The position numbers were made by a program, and so were the translations under genes. Under the pieces are notes generated by a model. The model saw only the letters and a program-made list of their open reading frames with translations, was not told the origin of the DNA and searched no databases. DNA of 64,000 nt from Misgurnus anguillicaudatus (Eukaryota; Chordata; Actinopteri; Cypriniformes; Cobitidae): assembly GCF_027580225.2 (NCBI RefSeq), contig NC_073358.2, positions 27,430,501 through 27,494,500 on the forward strand. The letters are read 5' to 3'. Positions 12,012-23,599 of this stretch are shown here, piece after piece (position 1 is the stretch's first letter; each line of letters starts with the position of its first letter).

Positions 12012-15000
12012 TACTATTACTATTACTATTATTAATATTTTATTATTGTTGTAGCTAATACAGTATCTGGGTGATTCTCACGAAAACTTGGTTTTAAAAA
12101 TGTCAAGCATGAAAATGTAAAAATTGCTTAAATTTACTTTTTTCCCACCAGACATTGAAAAACAAAGTCTGGAGTAAATGGGAACATTAATTTAAAAACT
12201 TTTACTTATCATTTAACACTTTTTGAAACATAATTTTAAAAATTAGTCCTAAAAAATCTCATTACCGCAACAGTCAGAAAACATCAACACTGACATATTT
12301 TCAAAATGGCATGACAAACCTGAAAGAACATAATTTGGAGATTCTGCACATGCATTTAAAATCAAAGGATTATGCTTCTATTAATTAAATTAACATTTAA
12401 TAAGCATCTGTTGCGGTAATGATCATCAAAATGTCGTGTAAGCATTCTGACAAGACAATATTTCAAATTAACTGTAAAAAAATGATCTTACCTGGTAGCC
12501 ATCTTGAAGTAACTGGTCCATGTGCTTGGTCACTCAAAATCAAACTTTATTAAAATTCTGTATGTGTGCTTAAACTGTTCTAAAAAAGTGTTGCGGAGGA
12601 TGAGAACATCAGGCATGGACACATAATTTTCCTAATTTTTCCTTATTATTATTATACATGAATATTCAGTAAATATTTTTTCTGTCATCTAAAGTAGTCT
12701 AGCAAAACATCCATTTATTTTTTTTCATAATATTTTTGTGTTAATTTGATTCAATTACAACATAACGCATGTTCAAACACAGCCGGACACATTGCGGTAA
12801 TGAGAATTTCAGCAGAAAATGAGATAAAATTTCCAATTATAAATTCTTATGTTGAAATCACACATTGTGCAAGGTAGAACACAGTTGTGTTAATTCTGAT
12901 GCTTTTTCATGTTACTATATTACACATTTTAAAGCTAAAATCATTAGTGCCGTGGTGTTTTAATGGTTTCGTGAGAATCACCCATCTATACATTTATTAC
13001 AGCATGAAAATGACTAAAAATGTAACTTATTTAGACAAAACATGACAACATGCATATCATCACCTTCCTAAACTAATTTTGAAAAAAAATGTTTTAGACT
13101 GTTTTATTTTGCCCAAGTCAAAAGACATTGAGGAATGGCAGCCGCATCAAGAAGAACACAAATCTACTCAACCTCTGAAGTTAGTTCCATTTTTTTTGTG
13201 TTTTCTGAGAAACCTGAAAAAATGACTTAGGCAATTAGTTTAGGAAGGTGACGATATTCAGAATTTGCACAATTAATTAAACTTCTAATCTATACTGTCA
13301 TGAATACATCCTACAGAGTAAATAATTACTGTGCGTGTAAAAATTGTTTTAGGAACCTGGCTCAATTTTACACTGATTCTTGGTGGTAAAAACACCTTAC
13401 AGAATCTCCAATCAACAGTTCTCACAACAGAAAAAATTTTACATTGTGTGCAAAATGCACACTTTTAGAAATAAAGGTACAAAAGTTGTACCTTTTTGTC
13501 ACTGGGACAGTACCTTTTAAAACAGATATGTACATTTGAGATACCAGTATGTGCCAGTGTGTACCTGTATTGTGTATTAATTTGAATCTTTTAGGTACTT
13601 TTTGAAAAGGTACCACCCCAGTGACTTTTGTACCTTCAAGTACCTTCTGAGAGCATAGTGGATGTATGTGTGTGATATTGTGTAGGCAAGAGAAGTTGAG
13701 CTTTGTTTAAGAGAGATATCATATTTAATTTCATATTCATTGGGTATGAGATGTTTAATGTACTGATTTATTTGTTTTATTATCATACCTGGATATATAG
13801 TCAGATGGTCCATATCAATTTCTTTGGTAACACTTTACAATAAGGTCCATTAGTTAACATTAGTTAATATAGTAACTAACATGAACAAACCATGAGCAAT
13901 ACATTTGTATTTATTAATCTTTGTTAATGTTAGTTAATAGAAATAAAGCTTTGTACGTGAGAAGAGTGGCGTCTGCGCCTAATGTCCAATATAAGTAGTG
14001 TACCCGTTGCGTAACTCCAAGATAAAATGGTATAATAGTAGCATAGAGACTGCACTCAGAGACTGAATCAAGTACAAAGACTGTATTAAAGTATCGAAAA
14101 AATACAACAGGCCATGACAAACAAAAGTTTCGGGCCTAGCCCATCATCAGTGTCGCAGTTGTGACACTGATGATGGGCTAGGCCCGAAACGTTTGTCTTG
14201 TTGTGTTTGTCATGGCCTGTTGTATTTTTTCGATACTTTAATACACTCTTTAAATTCAGTCTCTGAGTGCGGTCTATATGCTGCTATTTTTTACCAATGT
14301 AAACATGTTTTGTGTAAATGCTGGAAGTATACAATGCAAGTAATCTAAAGGCTGTGGCAAAGGGATAAAAGATCTTGGTCCAAGGTTCAAGCCCCCCTTA
14401 GGGATTATCTAGGGATTGGTCCGCTATAATGTGTACTGCATCAAATCTTAAATAACATGGGGGAGTGTCAGACCTTCCTATGACCTTGGCTTTCCATACC
14501 TACACTGCCATCTGGTTTTGATAGTAGCATTGTGGCTGACAAAAAAGGAGATTGTTGTGGTAGACTCTAAACCTTTGATGTAAAGGCAAACAAAAATGTT
14601 TTATTTGCATGCTCACATTCCTCATGTCTGCCTTGTTTTCTTTCTCTGTGTGTATTTCTCAGGTGTGTGTTGTGTGCATGCTCTAGAGATGTCAACCGGT
14701 AAGGTTCCATTTTTGGAAGCGGTGAATGGCAGTACAGTTCTCCTCCCCTGCACTTATTCCAGTTGTATTGGGATCAAGGATCTGTACTTCAAATGGGAGT
14801 TCAATGATAACGGCACCATGCAGAAGGTAATGTTCTGATGTTCGTTTTGAAAACCATGGGATACTGGGAATAATGTACTTTATGTAGGTCATGTTATGTC
14901 ATATTAAAATAGGTCATATTATGAGATTTTTGAAAAATTTAAAATAAATCTTTGGTGTTCCCAGAGTGCTTATGTAAAGTTTGAGCTTAAAATATCCCAC

Positions 15001-18000
15001 AGATAATTTATTATAGCATGTTAAAATTCCCACTTAGGTGTGAGCAAAAATGTGCCATTTTGGGTGTGTCCTTTAAAATGCAAATGAGTTGATGAAATGC
15101 AAACACTGATCACAATGATGGTGATTTATTGCAATTGAAACTTATTTGTGCTGTTGATAATTTTTTCTAGTGCAGATAGTGCAGATTAAGGGGCGGTATT
15201 ATTCTAATTGGCCTTGCTACCTATACGGACTACCGGCACATCCGGGAACTTGACTGTAAATTTCGTCACCGCCCCTTTTTGGGGGAAATGGACCGGACCT
15301 TCCGTTGACTTCCATTCAAAATAGCGGAACAAAGCAACGTTTTTACACAGCCGGCAGGCGTAAATAACTTATGAAATCACTCAGATTAAACATGTTGAGA
15401 GTAATTATCTGTCCACCCTGTCTGCCATGGAGCGCGAAAGATACATTAACACATTTAATTTGGTCAATAAAAAAACATGTCCCTTTCATTCTCCCAGCGT
15501 CAAATTTGTGTAACGCTATGATTGCTGGAATATTACTAAGGCTAGTTGTATGGCTGGACGAAAAGTGCACTCAGTACTCTAAATATAAAGACATAATATA
15601 CTGTATAAATACGAAGTCACTTTCAAATACGAAGTAAAATCATTCACTTGCTTCCCTGTTGACTCGATGAGGTATGAGTAAATGTCCGGGTAAGACACCT
15701 CTAGCCAATAGGCAGCGTTGTTACACAAATTTGACGCTGTGAGAATGAAAGGGACATGTTTTAATAGTGACCAAATTAAATGTGTTATGTATATTTCGCG
15801 CTCTATGGCAGGCAGGGTGGACAGATAATTACTCAACATGTTTAATCTGAGTGATTTCATAAGTTATTTACGCCTGCCGGCTGTGTACGAGCGTTGCTTT
15901 GTTCCGCTATTTTGAATGGAAGTCAATGAAAGGCCTGGTTTATTTTCCCCCAAAAGTGGGCGTGAACCCGTTCAGAGACATTCTATGACGTTGCGCCGGT
16001 TGTGCGTATACCTCACAAAACAGGCGAAATCTGAACAACCTAATATTTCACACGCTTGCAAAAAGTTAGTTAGTGGGTTGATCTTTTTCACATTTTCTGG
16101 GTTGATAGAAGCACTGGGGACCCAATTATAACACTTAAACATGGAAAAAGTCACACTATGACCCCTTTAAGAATAGAATACATATTGCCTGACAGCCTAA
16201 AACTGAAAATGGAAGTTAAACTGACAATTGTGAGTAGCGAAATAGTTAATATTACTTACTTTATCTATTTAACATTTTAATGATATCTGCTGTGGCAATA
16301 GCCAGCAGAAATCTATAGTGTAAAACAATCGAAACCACTTCAGACAACACCACTTTCACCTGCGAGGGATAATGCATAGTCAGCCGGTTTTACTGTAACA
16401 AAACAAACACTGACGGGGGAGCGGGACTCAGTGTGACTTCAGACTGCCACATAAGCAAATTAGACACAAAATATTGATCCGAGACTTTTACGTGAAATGT
16501 TTAAGTAGCATTGGTAAAGTAACCCGGTGAAAAATTTAAGTGGTTATTGAGGAATATCATCAATCAAGTAATCAATAGAGACATATATAATGTATATGGT
16601 ATACTGTATAAAGTATAATAATATATACGGTATATTGTTCCTCTGTTAAAATAATACTTAACATTCAATGCAAGAAACTGCTGACCTTCAAGTGGTTTTG
16701 TTTAATTGTTTACTGTATTTTTAAGGCATAATGCAATATATCTATTGTACATTTTACAGTGTAGTAGTCTAGGCATACTTTTATTTATTTCCAAATGCCA
16801 TCAGTTGCTTTTACTGTTGCTCATATTAAACTTAATATGATTAGGTAAAATGAATATAATGGCTGAGCTACTTTTTTGTGCCTTTAAAGACATTCACATG
16901 CTATGAATAATTAATGCACTGTAGTAATTGACAGAGTCAAAAAAATTGGGGGCGGACAGGGATAAGACTAGTCCTAGACTAAGTTAATTGTAAGAGCTGT
17001 TCAAACTGAAAACAACATATCTTAAAATACATCAGTATCATTTGTTTAGCCTCAAAATGCACACAAGTAATGTTTTTAGTAAGGCATGTTTGTTAAAACT
17101 ACTTATATTTCCTAATTAAACTGAGGTCTAGTCCTGGCTTAAGCCAGAGGCGTCATGCGTATTCAAACTGAGGGGACACTAATCATGTTTAGGCTACTTT
17201 ATTCTGGCGGCAGCTAGGCGCTGCAGTCAGCGCAGTCGCAGACGTCATCAGCGTCTGAGCGCGCTCACGAGCTCTTTGCTGTTGCTGCTGCATTTTGCTA
17301 TCTGAGGAATTAAAACGTGTAAGAAACGCTCACATTTCCAATCCAGAGTACTGTAATGTGCAGTTAACCTCCTTTGTGTAGAAAATGTATGGTTTAAAAT
17401 GTGAGAGATTTCTAGATTCATCTTGGTACAACGCCAAAGTTCGCCAGAGTTCATGGGTGCGCGGAATCACACATGCTCACATATGGGGTAAAATTGAATG
17501 CAAAATCCGTTCCTCTAATAATTTTATCTAAACATATATATATTTTTTATCATTATTGAACAACTCAATCACGTGGCTACAGCGTATGTAATTTTCGTTG
17601 TTTATATACTTTATGGATTTAAAATTACATAAATTTTATAGTATGCAGTTGTTGTGCAAAATGCATTAATGACACAATTAAACAAGTCATTTAACAAAAC
17701 ATAAATAAACAAAACATGCTGTTTCAGATGTAAATATGATGCCAATATGTCATTATTCCGAGTGAACTGTATTTAATAATAAAGTTTAGTCAACACTTTT
17801 ATTTTGGAGGTTTTTGCATAAATGCAGGGGCGCTTCAATTGTTAGAAATGTAATGGAAAAGACTGAAAGCTCTATAATATTGTGTTTGATGTCTGTGTAT
17901 GCACAAATTTCTGTGAGCTGTGCACACTGTGCCCCTTTAAAAAAAATGGTGCATGGCCCCTGCTTAAGCTAATCCCTATCCGGGAAACCACCCCATAATG

Positions 18001-21000
18001 TATACTTGATCTAGGTATATGACACAGAAATAATTTACACAATTATTATGCGTTTTTCTTTTAGTTGGCTGATGCTGTAATTCCACTGGATAACGTGGAT
18101 CCTAAAGTGAATGTCTACCATAGCAGGGTGGACTATGTTGGTAAAGGAAATAACATCTCCATCCTTCTGTGGAATGTAACGTTTGATGACGCAGGTGTCT
18201 ACACCTGCTTTGGCAAAAACCCCAAAGAGAAGAGCAAGAATCACAGTGCCATTTTTACTCTGTACGTGGTGGAGGAATGTAAGTATGGCATGGATAAATA
18301 AAGCTAAAAAATATAGTAAATAAATACAGACACCACGTTGTGCGTCAAGGTCCTTAATAAATTTTAATTCATTTTTGTTTGGCAATCATTTTCTGTCTGT
18401 CTCAGTAAGGCAGGTTGATAACACGCTCACCATCATCATTGCCTCCTGTGTTGGTGGATTCATTGCTGCGTTAATGGCCTTCATGCTGATAAAGAATTTC
18501 ACTCTGTTCGTACTCTCAAAGATTGAGGAAAAAAAGTGAGTTTATGACCTTTACGTGCAAAAACTGCACAACCTGTCTTGAAAGTCTAAGGGGCGGTTTC
18601 CCGACAGGGGTTTAGATTGAGCATTTAAAGGTGTAGTGTGTAATTTTTAAAGGTGTAGTGTGTAATTTTTAAAAGGATCTCTTGACAGAAATGCAAAATA
18701 ATATACAAAACTACATTATCAGGGGTGTATAAAGACCTTTTTATAATAAACATTTATGTTTTTTATTACCCTAGAATGAGGTGTTTTTATCTACATACAC
18801 AGAGGGTCCCCTTACGTGAAAGTCGCCATTTTGTGCCGCCATGTTTCTACAGAAGCCCTTAACGGACAAACTTTTTTTACTTAGTTGTCTCCGTTGAGGA
18901 CATGTTTTTCCAGTGGCGGCTACCATAGCTTCTCTATGCATTTATGGCCAAGTCCATGTTAGAAGCCCTGTTAACACAGTTATTATTAGCAAGATATGTC
19001 CGCCTTTGCACAGAATCATCAACAAAGCAGTCAGCGGCGCACAATCTTGACGTCAAACACAGTGGATAACGGCGCACACTCTGACGTCGCAAGGCAAAAC
19101 CCCCGGTTTTATGCTCTACACGATACCACTGTAACCGGGGTTTCTTAAAAAGCTCACCCTGGCCGGGGTTTTCAAATATGCTCGGTTTCAGTGCCCTGAT
19201 ACTGCGGTTTCGTGTGGATGAACGGCTGAACCGCGTGAAAAAACTCACGGTTATAAAAATACCCGTGTCCGTGTGGACTAGGCCTTAGAGGGAGGGGTGA
19301 GCAGTGGACTGAGCCGTTGGTTGCAATTCCCAACCACACCACTAGATGCCGCTAAAATTTACACACTGCACCTTTAAGTAGTTTTTACAAACATGCCTTG
19401 CAAAAAACGTTTCTGATGGACATTCTGAGCTAAACAATAGCACTGAAATAGTTTAAGATATGTCAAGGCAAACTGTTTTCAGTTAGGATAAGCATTAAGC
19501 TCTAGACTTAAGCCCTGTCTGGGAAACCACCTTTTAACTACGACATGCAAAATGTGACCATCATTTTGAAAAATAACATTTAATTTAATCTTAAATGGGG
19601 AGAGCGGTGCACAACCTAACGCTTTTTGACTTTGGCTCTACCATTCAAAAAATATTTAAGTTAGATTAATTATTTTTTTACACAATCAACACACACCTCT
19701 CTGCTACAAATGAACACTTAAAGTTTGTTTGTGGGACCTACCGTTATCTTACAATAGGCTTTATGCCCAGTTGCACTACTTCCTGTACTTCAGCCAGCTT
19801 CTTTCCTGTCTGCCATTATTGGACAAACCGATTAATCCAGGTGTGCCTGACCTCAGTAGTCACAACAACAATAATCAGACACACCTGGATGAATCAGTTT
19901 GTCCAATAATGGCAGACAGGAAACAAGGAGCTGGCTGAAGTTCAGGAAGTAGTGCAGCTGGGCATAAAGCCTATTACACCAAAAGTTACAGGAGTGCAAA
20001 CCTGATATTGCATTAACAGTTATCATTTTAATTAATAGTACTTACATTGTATACAATAATAATAAAAAGAAAACATTGTACACAGTGTTACAACTAACCC
20101 CGCTGTGTAAAAAATTTTCAATCCCAGCTATCAGTTACTAAGAGTTGCTGACATGTTTCAAAATAGTGTTATGTTTTAGGTAACAAGACAGTGATTAAAA
20201 TAATATAAGGTTGATTTGGTGACTTACACACCCAACTAGAAATCAGAAAAAAAGAAATTTACTTTTATGCCTCCAAAACACTCTTTGTTCAATAGCTAAA
20301 CCAAAACTTTTCACAAATTTACAGGAGATCATCTTCTGACAGTAAGAGAAAAAGACCAAAAGCACAGATTGCTCGGCGCTGTAGAAATATGTAAAGTAGC
20401 TGCGTTACAATTAACCCCGCGTTATAGTTTGTGCACGCTCACCCCTAAAAATACACACATCTCACATGTAACATTTCTATGTTTTATATATGTAAAGATG
20501 TAATAGATGTAAAGACTTTTATTTTAAACAATTTGTATATTCTATCCCCTAAGCCAGAAGTTTTAAACCTTTGGGAGTGCGCAAAGATTTTGTGCATCCC
20601 TTTGCGGTCCACCAAAGAAAATTCATGATATTAACTTAATTTGAATTAAACAAAACATATTAAATGATACAACGTAGTACTGTTGGTTGATAGCTATAGT
20701 TATCTAAGGGTGGGTTACACTGAATTTATGATAAAGCAGTGTATTTTATAAAACCTACCCAACCCCTATACCTAACCTTTACAAAAAAAAACGTACATTT
20801 TTAAATAAACAATTTTAAATTATTTATAAACGGTTTGCCTCAAGGGGACAAAAATGTCCGTACAAGGTCAAAAATGACATGGTATTACTATCAAATATCC
20901 CCACACTGTATGGATTTTCTTGGAGCACACACACAATAATCTCCCTCTCTCATCCTTCTTTCTTTGTCTTTTTTCCAGTAAGGAGTGCCTTGTCACCTCC

Positions 21001-21063
21001 TCAGGGATTGATAACACGGAGAACGGTCTGTCGGGCTCTAAATCTACACCAAAGAAGGCATGA
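10774..21063 (+). CDS. scn4b: Voltage-gated sodium channel beta-4 subunit
   Basis: Five coding exons: 10774-10861, 14663-14826, 18065-18278, 18406-18535 and 20979-21063. All have GT-AG borders and phases that close, giving 226 residues (human SCN4B is 228). The protein is a single-pass accessory subunit that joins its extracellular Ig domain to Nav alpha subunits and alters gating, including resurgent current. Residues 1 to about 36 form a signal peptide. A V-type Ig domain follows, with C59 and C132 as the core disulfide. C64, in the conserved PCTYSSC motif, matches the cysteine that links beta-4 covalently to alpha. N-glycosylation sites include NGS and NIS. The membrane helix spans about 162-184 and the cytoplasmic tail ends in a SSGIDNTENGLSGSK-like motif nearly identical to mammalian beta-4. 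Teleosts may have two copies; I cannot tell a from b. The introns are filled with MITEs. Confidence 0.93.
11003..11095. repeat. Fragment of the dispersed GGGGACA-type repeat
   Basis: AAAATGTCCCCATAAGGTCA followed by AAAATGACTGGTACTGTATC and a GGGACATTGTGGGGACCATA end. Related pieces occur at about 20840-20916 and 35432-35700. Confidence 0.6.
11917..12049. repeat. (AAT)n running into (ATT)n, self-complementary microsatellite
   Basis: AAT triplets (about 11917-11970) switch to ATT triplets (about 11971-12006) and then to ACT/ATT variants. The two halves are complementary, so a single strand can fold back. It lies in scn4b intron 1. Confidence 0.92.
12069..12983. mobile_element. 915-bp DNA transposon with GGGTGATTCTCACGAAA ends
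   Basis: The 17-bp ends GGGTGATTCTCACGAAA and TTTCGTGAGAATCACCC are perfectly inverted. ATCT is present directly outside both ends (12065-12068 and 12984-12987), suggesting a 4-bp target duplication. The interior repeats a word related to CATTACCGCAAC in both orientations (about 12261, 12410, 12590, 12793). No open reading frame; superfamily unknown to me. Confidence 0.82.
13058..13255. mobile_element. 198-bp inverted-repeat element
   Basis: ATCACCTTCCTAAACTAATT at the left is matched by AATTAGTTTAGGAAGGTGAC at the right. The interior is non-coding. It lies 74 bp beyond the preceding element, in scn4b intron 1. Confidence 0.75.
13455..13660. repeat. GGTACAAAAGTTGTACC-type dispersed repeat
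   Basis: It contains AAAGGTACAAAAGTTGTACC and TTTTGTCACTGGGACAGTAC near the left, and inverted counterparts GGTACCACCCCAGTGAC and TTTTGTACCTTCAAGTACCT near the right. It is probably a short DNA transposon remnant; no target duplication was resolved. Confidence 0.6.
13829..13938. repeat. AT-rich interspersed repeat starting TTTGGTAACACTTTAC
   Basis: It begins TTTGGTAACACTTTACAATA and continues with TTAGTTAACATTAGTTAATA. It is the reverse orientation of the repeat at 1000-1135. Confidence 0.6.
14036..14290. mobile_element. Fold-back element
   Basis: AATACAACAGGCCATGACAA at the left is answered by TTGTCATGGCCTGTTGTATT at the right. Nearer the centre, GGGCCTAGCCCATCATCAG mirrors CTGATGATGGGCTAGGCCC across a very short loop at about 14157. 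It lies in scn4b intron 1, about 370 bp before exon 2. Confidence 0.85.
14912..16171. mobile_element. TTAA-type MITE, GGGGTCATA family, with a nested element
   Basis: The right end CTATGACCCCTTTAA is intact and the left end (AGGTCATATTATGAGATTTT) is degraded. The interior matches the copy at 26320-26842 segment by segment (AATCTTTGGTGTTCCCAGAG, TTTATTATAGCATGTTAAAA, AATGCAAATGAGTTGATGAA, GGGGACCCAATTATAACACT). The copy is interrupted at 15222-16010. It lies in scn4b intron 2. Confidence 0.8.
15222..16010. mobile_element. Nested 789-bp element with long fold-back arms
   Basis: The borders come from comparison with the uninterrupted relative at about 26655-26675. The termini TATACGGACTACCGGCACA and TTGCGCCGGTTGTGCGTATA are imperfect inverted repeats. 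Internal arms of about 240 bp (15300-15520 and 15725-15925) are reverse complements, so the two strands encode near-identical peptides starting MKSLRLNML. Those frames are palindrome artefacts, not genes. Confidence 0.82.
16948..17994. mobile_element. Dispersed CCCGGACAGGG repeat, copy 1, interrupted
   Basis: The left end is GGGGGCGGACAGGGATAAGA and the right end AATCCCTATCCGGGAAACCA, which are inverted. The interior has GAGCTGTTCAAACTGAAAAC and ATATCTTAAAATACATCAGT. Other copies are at 18591-19531, 39497-40032 and 62479-62877. This copy is split by an element at about 17145-17962. Confidence 0.78.
17145..17962. mobile_element. hAT-type insertion in the dispersed repeat
   Basis: The left end is CAGAGGCGTCATGCGTATTC and the right end GGTGCATGGCCCCTG. 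The palindrome GCTTAAGC flanks both sides (17137-17144 and 17962-17969), so the duplication is 7 or 8 bp depending on where the right end is placed. No transposase. Confidence 0.7.
18591..19531. mobile_element. Dispersed CCCGGACAGGG repeat, copy 2, interrupted
   Basis: It starts GGGCGGTTTCCCGACAGGGG just after scn4b exon 4 and ends GCCCTGTCTGGGAAACCACC. A TTAA MITE splits it at 18625-19377. It lies in scn4b intron 4. Confidence 0.75.
18625..19377. mobile_element. TTAA-type MITE, AAAGGTGTAGTGTGTAA family
   Basis: The ends TTAAAGGTGTAGTGTGTAA and TTTACACACTGCACCTTTAA are inverted and contain the TTAA target. The first 21-22 bp are present twice in tandem at the left. A second copy is at 38534-38878. 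A further segment at about 18950-19290, ending GTCCGTGTGGACTAGGCCTT, is absent from the second copy and may be another insertion. Confidence 0.8.
19752..19976. mobile_element. Fold-back element
   Basis: AATAGGCTTTATGCCCAG at the left is matched by CTGGGCATAAAGCCTATT at the right. Further in, CTGTCTGCCATTATTGGACA is matched by TGTCCAATAATGGCAGACAG. It lies in scn4b intron 4. Confidence 0.88.
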
Positions 21064-22579
21064 GAGAGTGCACAAACACAGCTACACATGCACATGGCAT
21101 GGATCAGCCATCATGTTGTGCCCTCTCGGTTTATTCATATGCGTGTCCACAAGTGCTATTAGTTACTTTAGTTGCAAAAAAGAGCCATGACAGCATTAAA
21201 TTAACGATTTATAAAGTTTCTGTAGAAGAAATTCACATTGTTCATTTATTTTCTTAAGATATGAATGAAAAGAGGGGGCATTATGTATTTCTGCATATAT
21301 TATATTTATATATGCATTTAAATATGCACCACAAACATGCAGCCTCACGCACTTTAGTTAAGTGGCTCACACCAAGCCTGTGGACTGCATTTCTTATATA
21401 TATCTCTAATATATATTTATTTTCATCTAACAATGCTTGAAATGTACGCTGTTCTGTTAATAGCTCCTTGAACTGGACTGTAAAACTGTAATGCCTGACT
21501 AAAATGGTTGCAGGTTTGCCAACATCTGCATTAAGTTTAAGCTAGCTCTTAGCATAATTCTTGAGTAAAGGCCTTATGGTTTTTATTGTGGTGTTAAATA
21601 CAGATTAGCTCCTGTTGTCAAGTGGCCATCAAGTTTGTGAGAGCTCATTAATAGTTTATGTTGCTATTTTTCACCCGTGACAGAGACAGACTGTCAATGC
21701 TGGTAACATAACTGTATGTTTTAATGCAGTAGTGGATGGAAACAAAAAAATAGCAGAATTCTGATTGCTATTAGCAAGGGCAGAATTTGGCCTTCATGTA
21801 ACAGTTTTGAGTCCAGTTCAATATAAACATTACCATCTTTGCTTGAAATTGAATCACATGTGCCTGTTAATGCTTCTGTCGCCACCTATTGGTGAGTGAG
21901 ACCGAAAAATGCAAAACATTATAATGCTAAAAGGATAAAAGAATAACAATAGTAAACCGCTGCAAAATCGCAAAAGCCCCCAAGCAGTTAGTAACTACAA
22001 GCTAGTGAATGATACTTGACAATCCGTAGAAATCAGTGTCCCCTTAGATTAAACCCTGAATGAAACACTGACAATGCTGCTTCGAATAATTTCCTGTCTA
22101 ATATAGCATGTGCTAAATGGCCAGAATTTTTAGGGCTACGTGGCTCACTATAACTGTAGAAACAATGCTTTTCTATTGTAATATTAAAATACATCTGTCA
22201 TATTCTAACTTAATTAGCATCAGCTTTAAAACGGAAAATAGCTTGGTAAATTGCCATGCCAAACAAAATATAAATACCAAAAATGGGAAAAAGAATTGCA
22301 AACAGACATACTGTGACTTATAAACCATATACAACTCACCCTGTGACATCATGAAAATGCAATATTTTAAAGCAATAAACTTATCATAAAATCATGCACA
22401 ACGATAAAATTATAACTATGTAAATACCGATTGAATAAATGAAAAATGAATGTATGTTTTCAGACATTTCAGGGACTGACGTCAAACAAGGTCTATTCTT
22501 TCGATTAGAAATGAAATAAATTAAAAATCCCAGTAATTTATTTAAGATATATAGCAAATATACAATAAATAAAACTACG
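21064..22579. other. scn4b 3' UTR and intergenic sequence
   Basis: No coding frame or named repeat. An AATAAA at 22374-22379 is one possible distal polyadenylation signal, but weaker ATTAAA-like words occur earlier. The end of the transcript cannot be fixed. Confidence 0.35.
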
Positions 22580-22666
22580 TTAACTCGTTCCCCGCCAGCC
22601 TTTTTTAAGTTGCCCGCCAGCATTTTTGTGATTTTCACAAAATGCTTCTATAAATATATAAACATA

Positions 22667-23029
22667 CACTGTAAAAACTTCCTGCAGTGTTACTTGCAGC
22701 TGGTTGCGGGTAACTTGCCGTAGATTTAAATTTTGTTCAAAGTTAAATGAACATTAAACATTCACAAGTCTTTTGTCTGTACAGAGTAAAAATTAAAATA
22801 ACAGTCTGAAGAAAAAAACAGGTTGATGATGATTTCTGGTTCCCAGAATGCTTTGCATGAGGCTGTTATTGTATGGTTTTATTCTGTAAAGATAGAGACT
22901 TCTTAATTTTTAAAAGTTATTTAACTTTGAACAAACTCTTGCCAGTAAATAACAAATTAAAATCTACGGCGGGTTGCCGCCAACCAGCTGCAAGTAACAC
23001 TGTAATTTCCACGGAATTTTTTTACAGTG
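22667..23029. mobile_element. TA-target MITE, CACTGTAAAAA family
   Basis: CACTGTAAAAACTTCCTGCA at the left and TTTTTTTACAGTG at the right, with TA outside both ends (22665-22666, 23030-23031). The arms contain GCAGCTGGTTGCGGGTAACT and its inverse. Confidence 0.88.
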
Positions 23030-23149
23030 TACAAATATATCAAATGAAAAAACAGACCCTCTTGCTTTCAAATAAACAAGCAAAACGGGGGGAAAAAACT
23101 TTCATTCTATCTTCATTTGTTTTCTTTTATAACCTCTTAAATATGGGTA

Positions 23150-23323
23150 CACTGTATGCAGCTGGTTGCCAGTAACTTACTGTAGAAGATAAAGACTGAA
23201 TGTTTTATGTTCATTTAACTTTGAACAAACTTTTGCCAGTAAATAACAAATGTAAAATCTACAGTAAGTTACTGGCAACCAGCTGCCAGTAATACTGTAA
23301 TTTCTACAGAATTTTTTACAGTG
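23150..23323. mobile_element. TA-target MITE, CACTGTA family, second copy
   Basis: CACTGTATGCAGCTGGTTGC at the left and ATTTTTTACAGTG at the right, with TA at 23148-23149 and 23324-23325. GCAGCTGGTTGCCAGTAACT recurs inverted near the right end. Confidence 0.88.
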
Positions 23324-23599
23324 TAGTTTTCTTCAAAAATACCAAATTTTGAGCAAAAAGCTGAAATAATTGCATTTTTGTAAAGGAATTTTGTAAGAGA
23401 TCAGATTCAGAACAATGATCAAGACAAAAACTAATTTAACAACATTTTAAACTCTGTGTATGTTTCAGTTTTTTTATAAATTGGGTAAGTTTGTAAATTG
23501 GGCAGATTACTGTAAAAACTCGAAAGGAAAGCGTCATTAGCAGGGAAATGTTTTCTCTTAATTGACGAGATAACTCGTCATTGGCGGGGAAAGAGTTAA

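Larger units (their letters stand above)
22580..23599. mobile_element. TTAA-type element, CGTTCCCCGCCAG family, with two insertions
   Basis: The ends TTAACTCGTTCCCCGCCAG and TGGCGGGGAAAGAGTTAA are inverted and carry TTAA. Two CACTGTA-family MITEs sit inside (22667-23029 and 23150-23323). The relative at 48666-49489 lacks both and shows the empty sites. Confidence 0.82.

Noticed and set aside
14380..14400. GGTTCAAGCCCC, a B-box-like word
   Set aside because: No partner A box or acceptor stem nearby.
15371..15860. Two reading frames on opposite strands with nearly the same peptide (MKSLRLNML...)
   Set aside because: They are the two arms of a fold-back transposon read on opposite strands; there is no codon-level or domain support.
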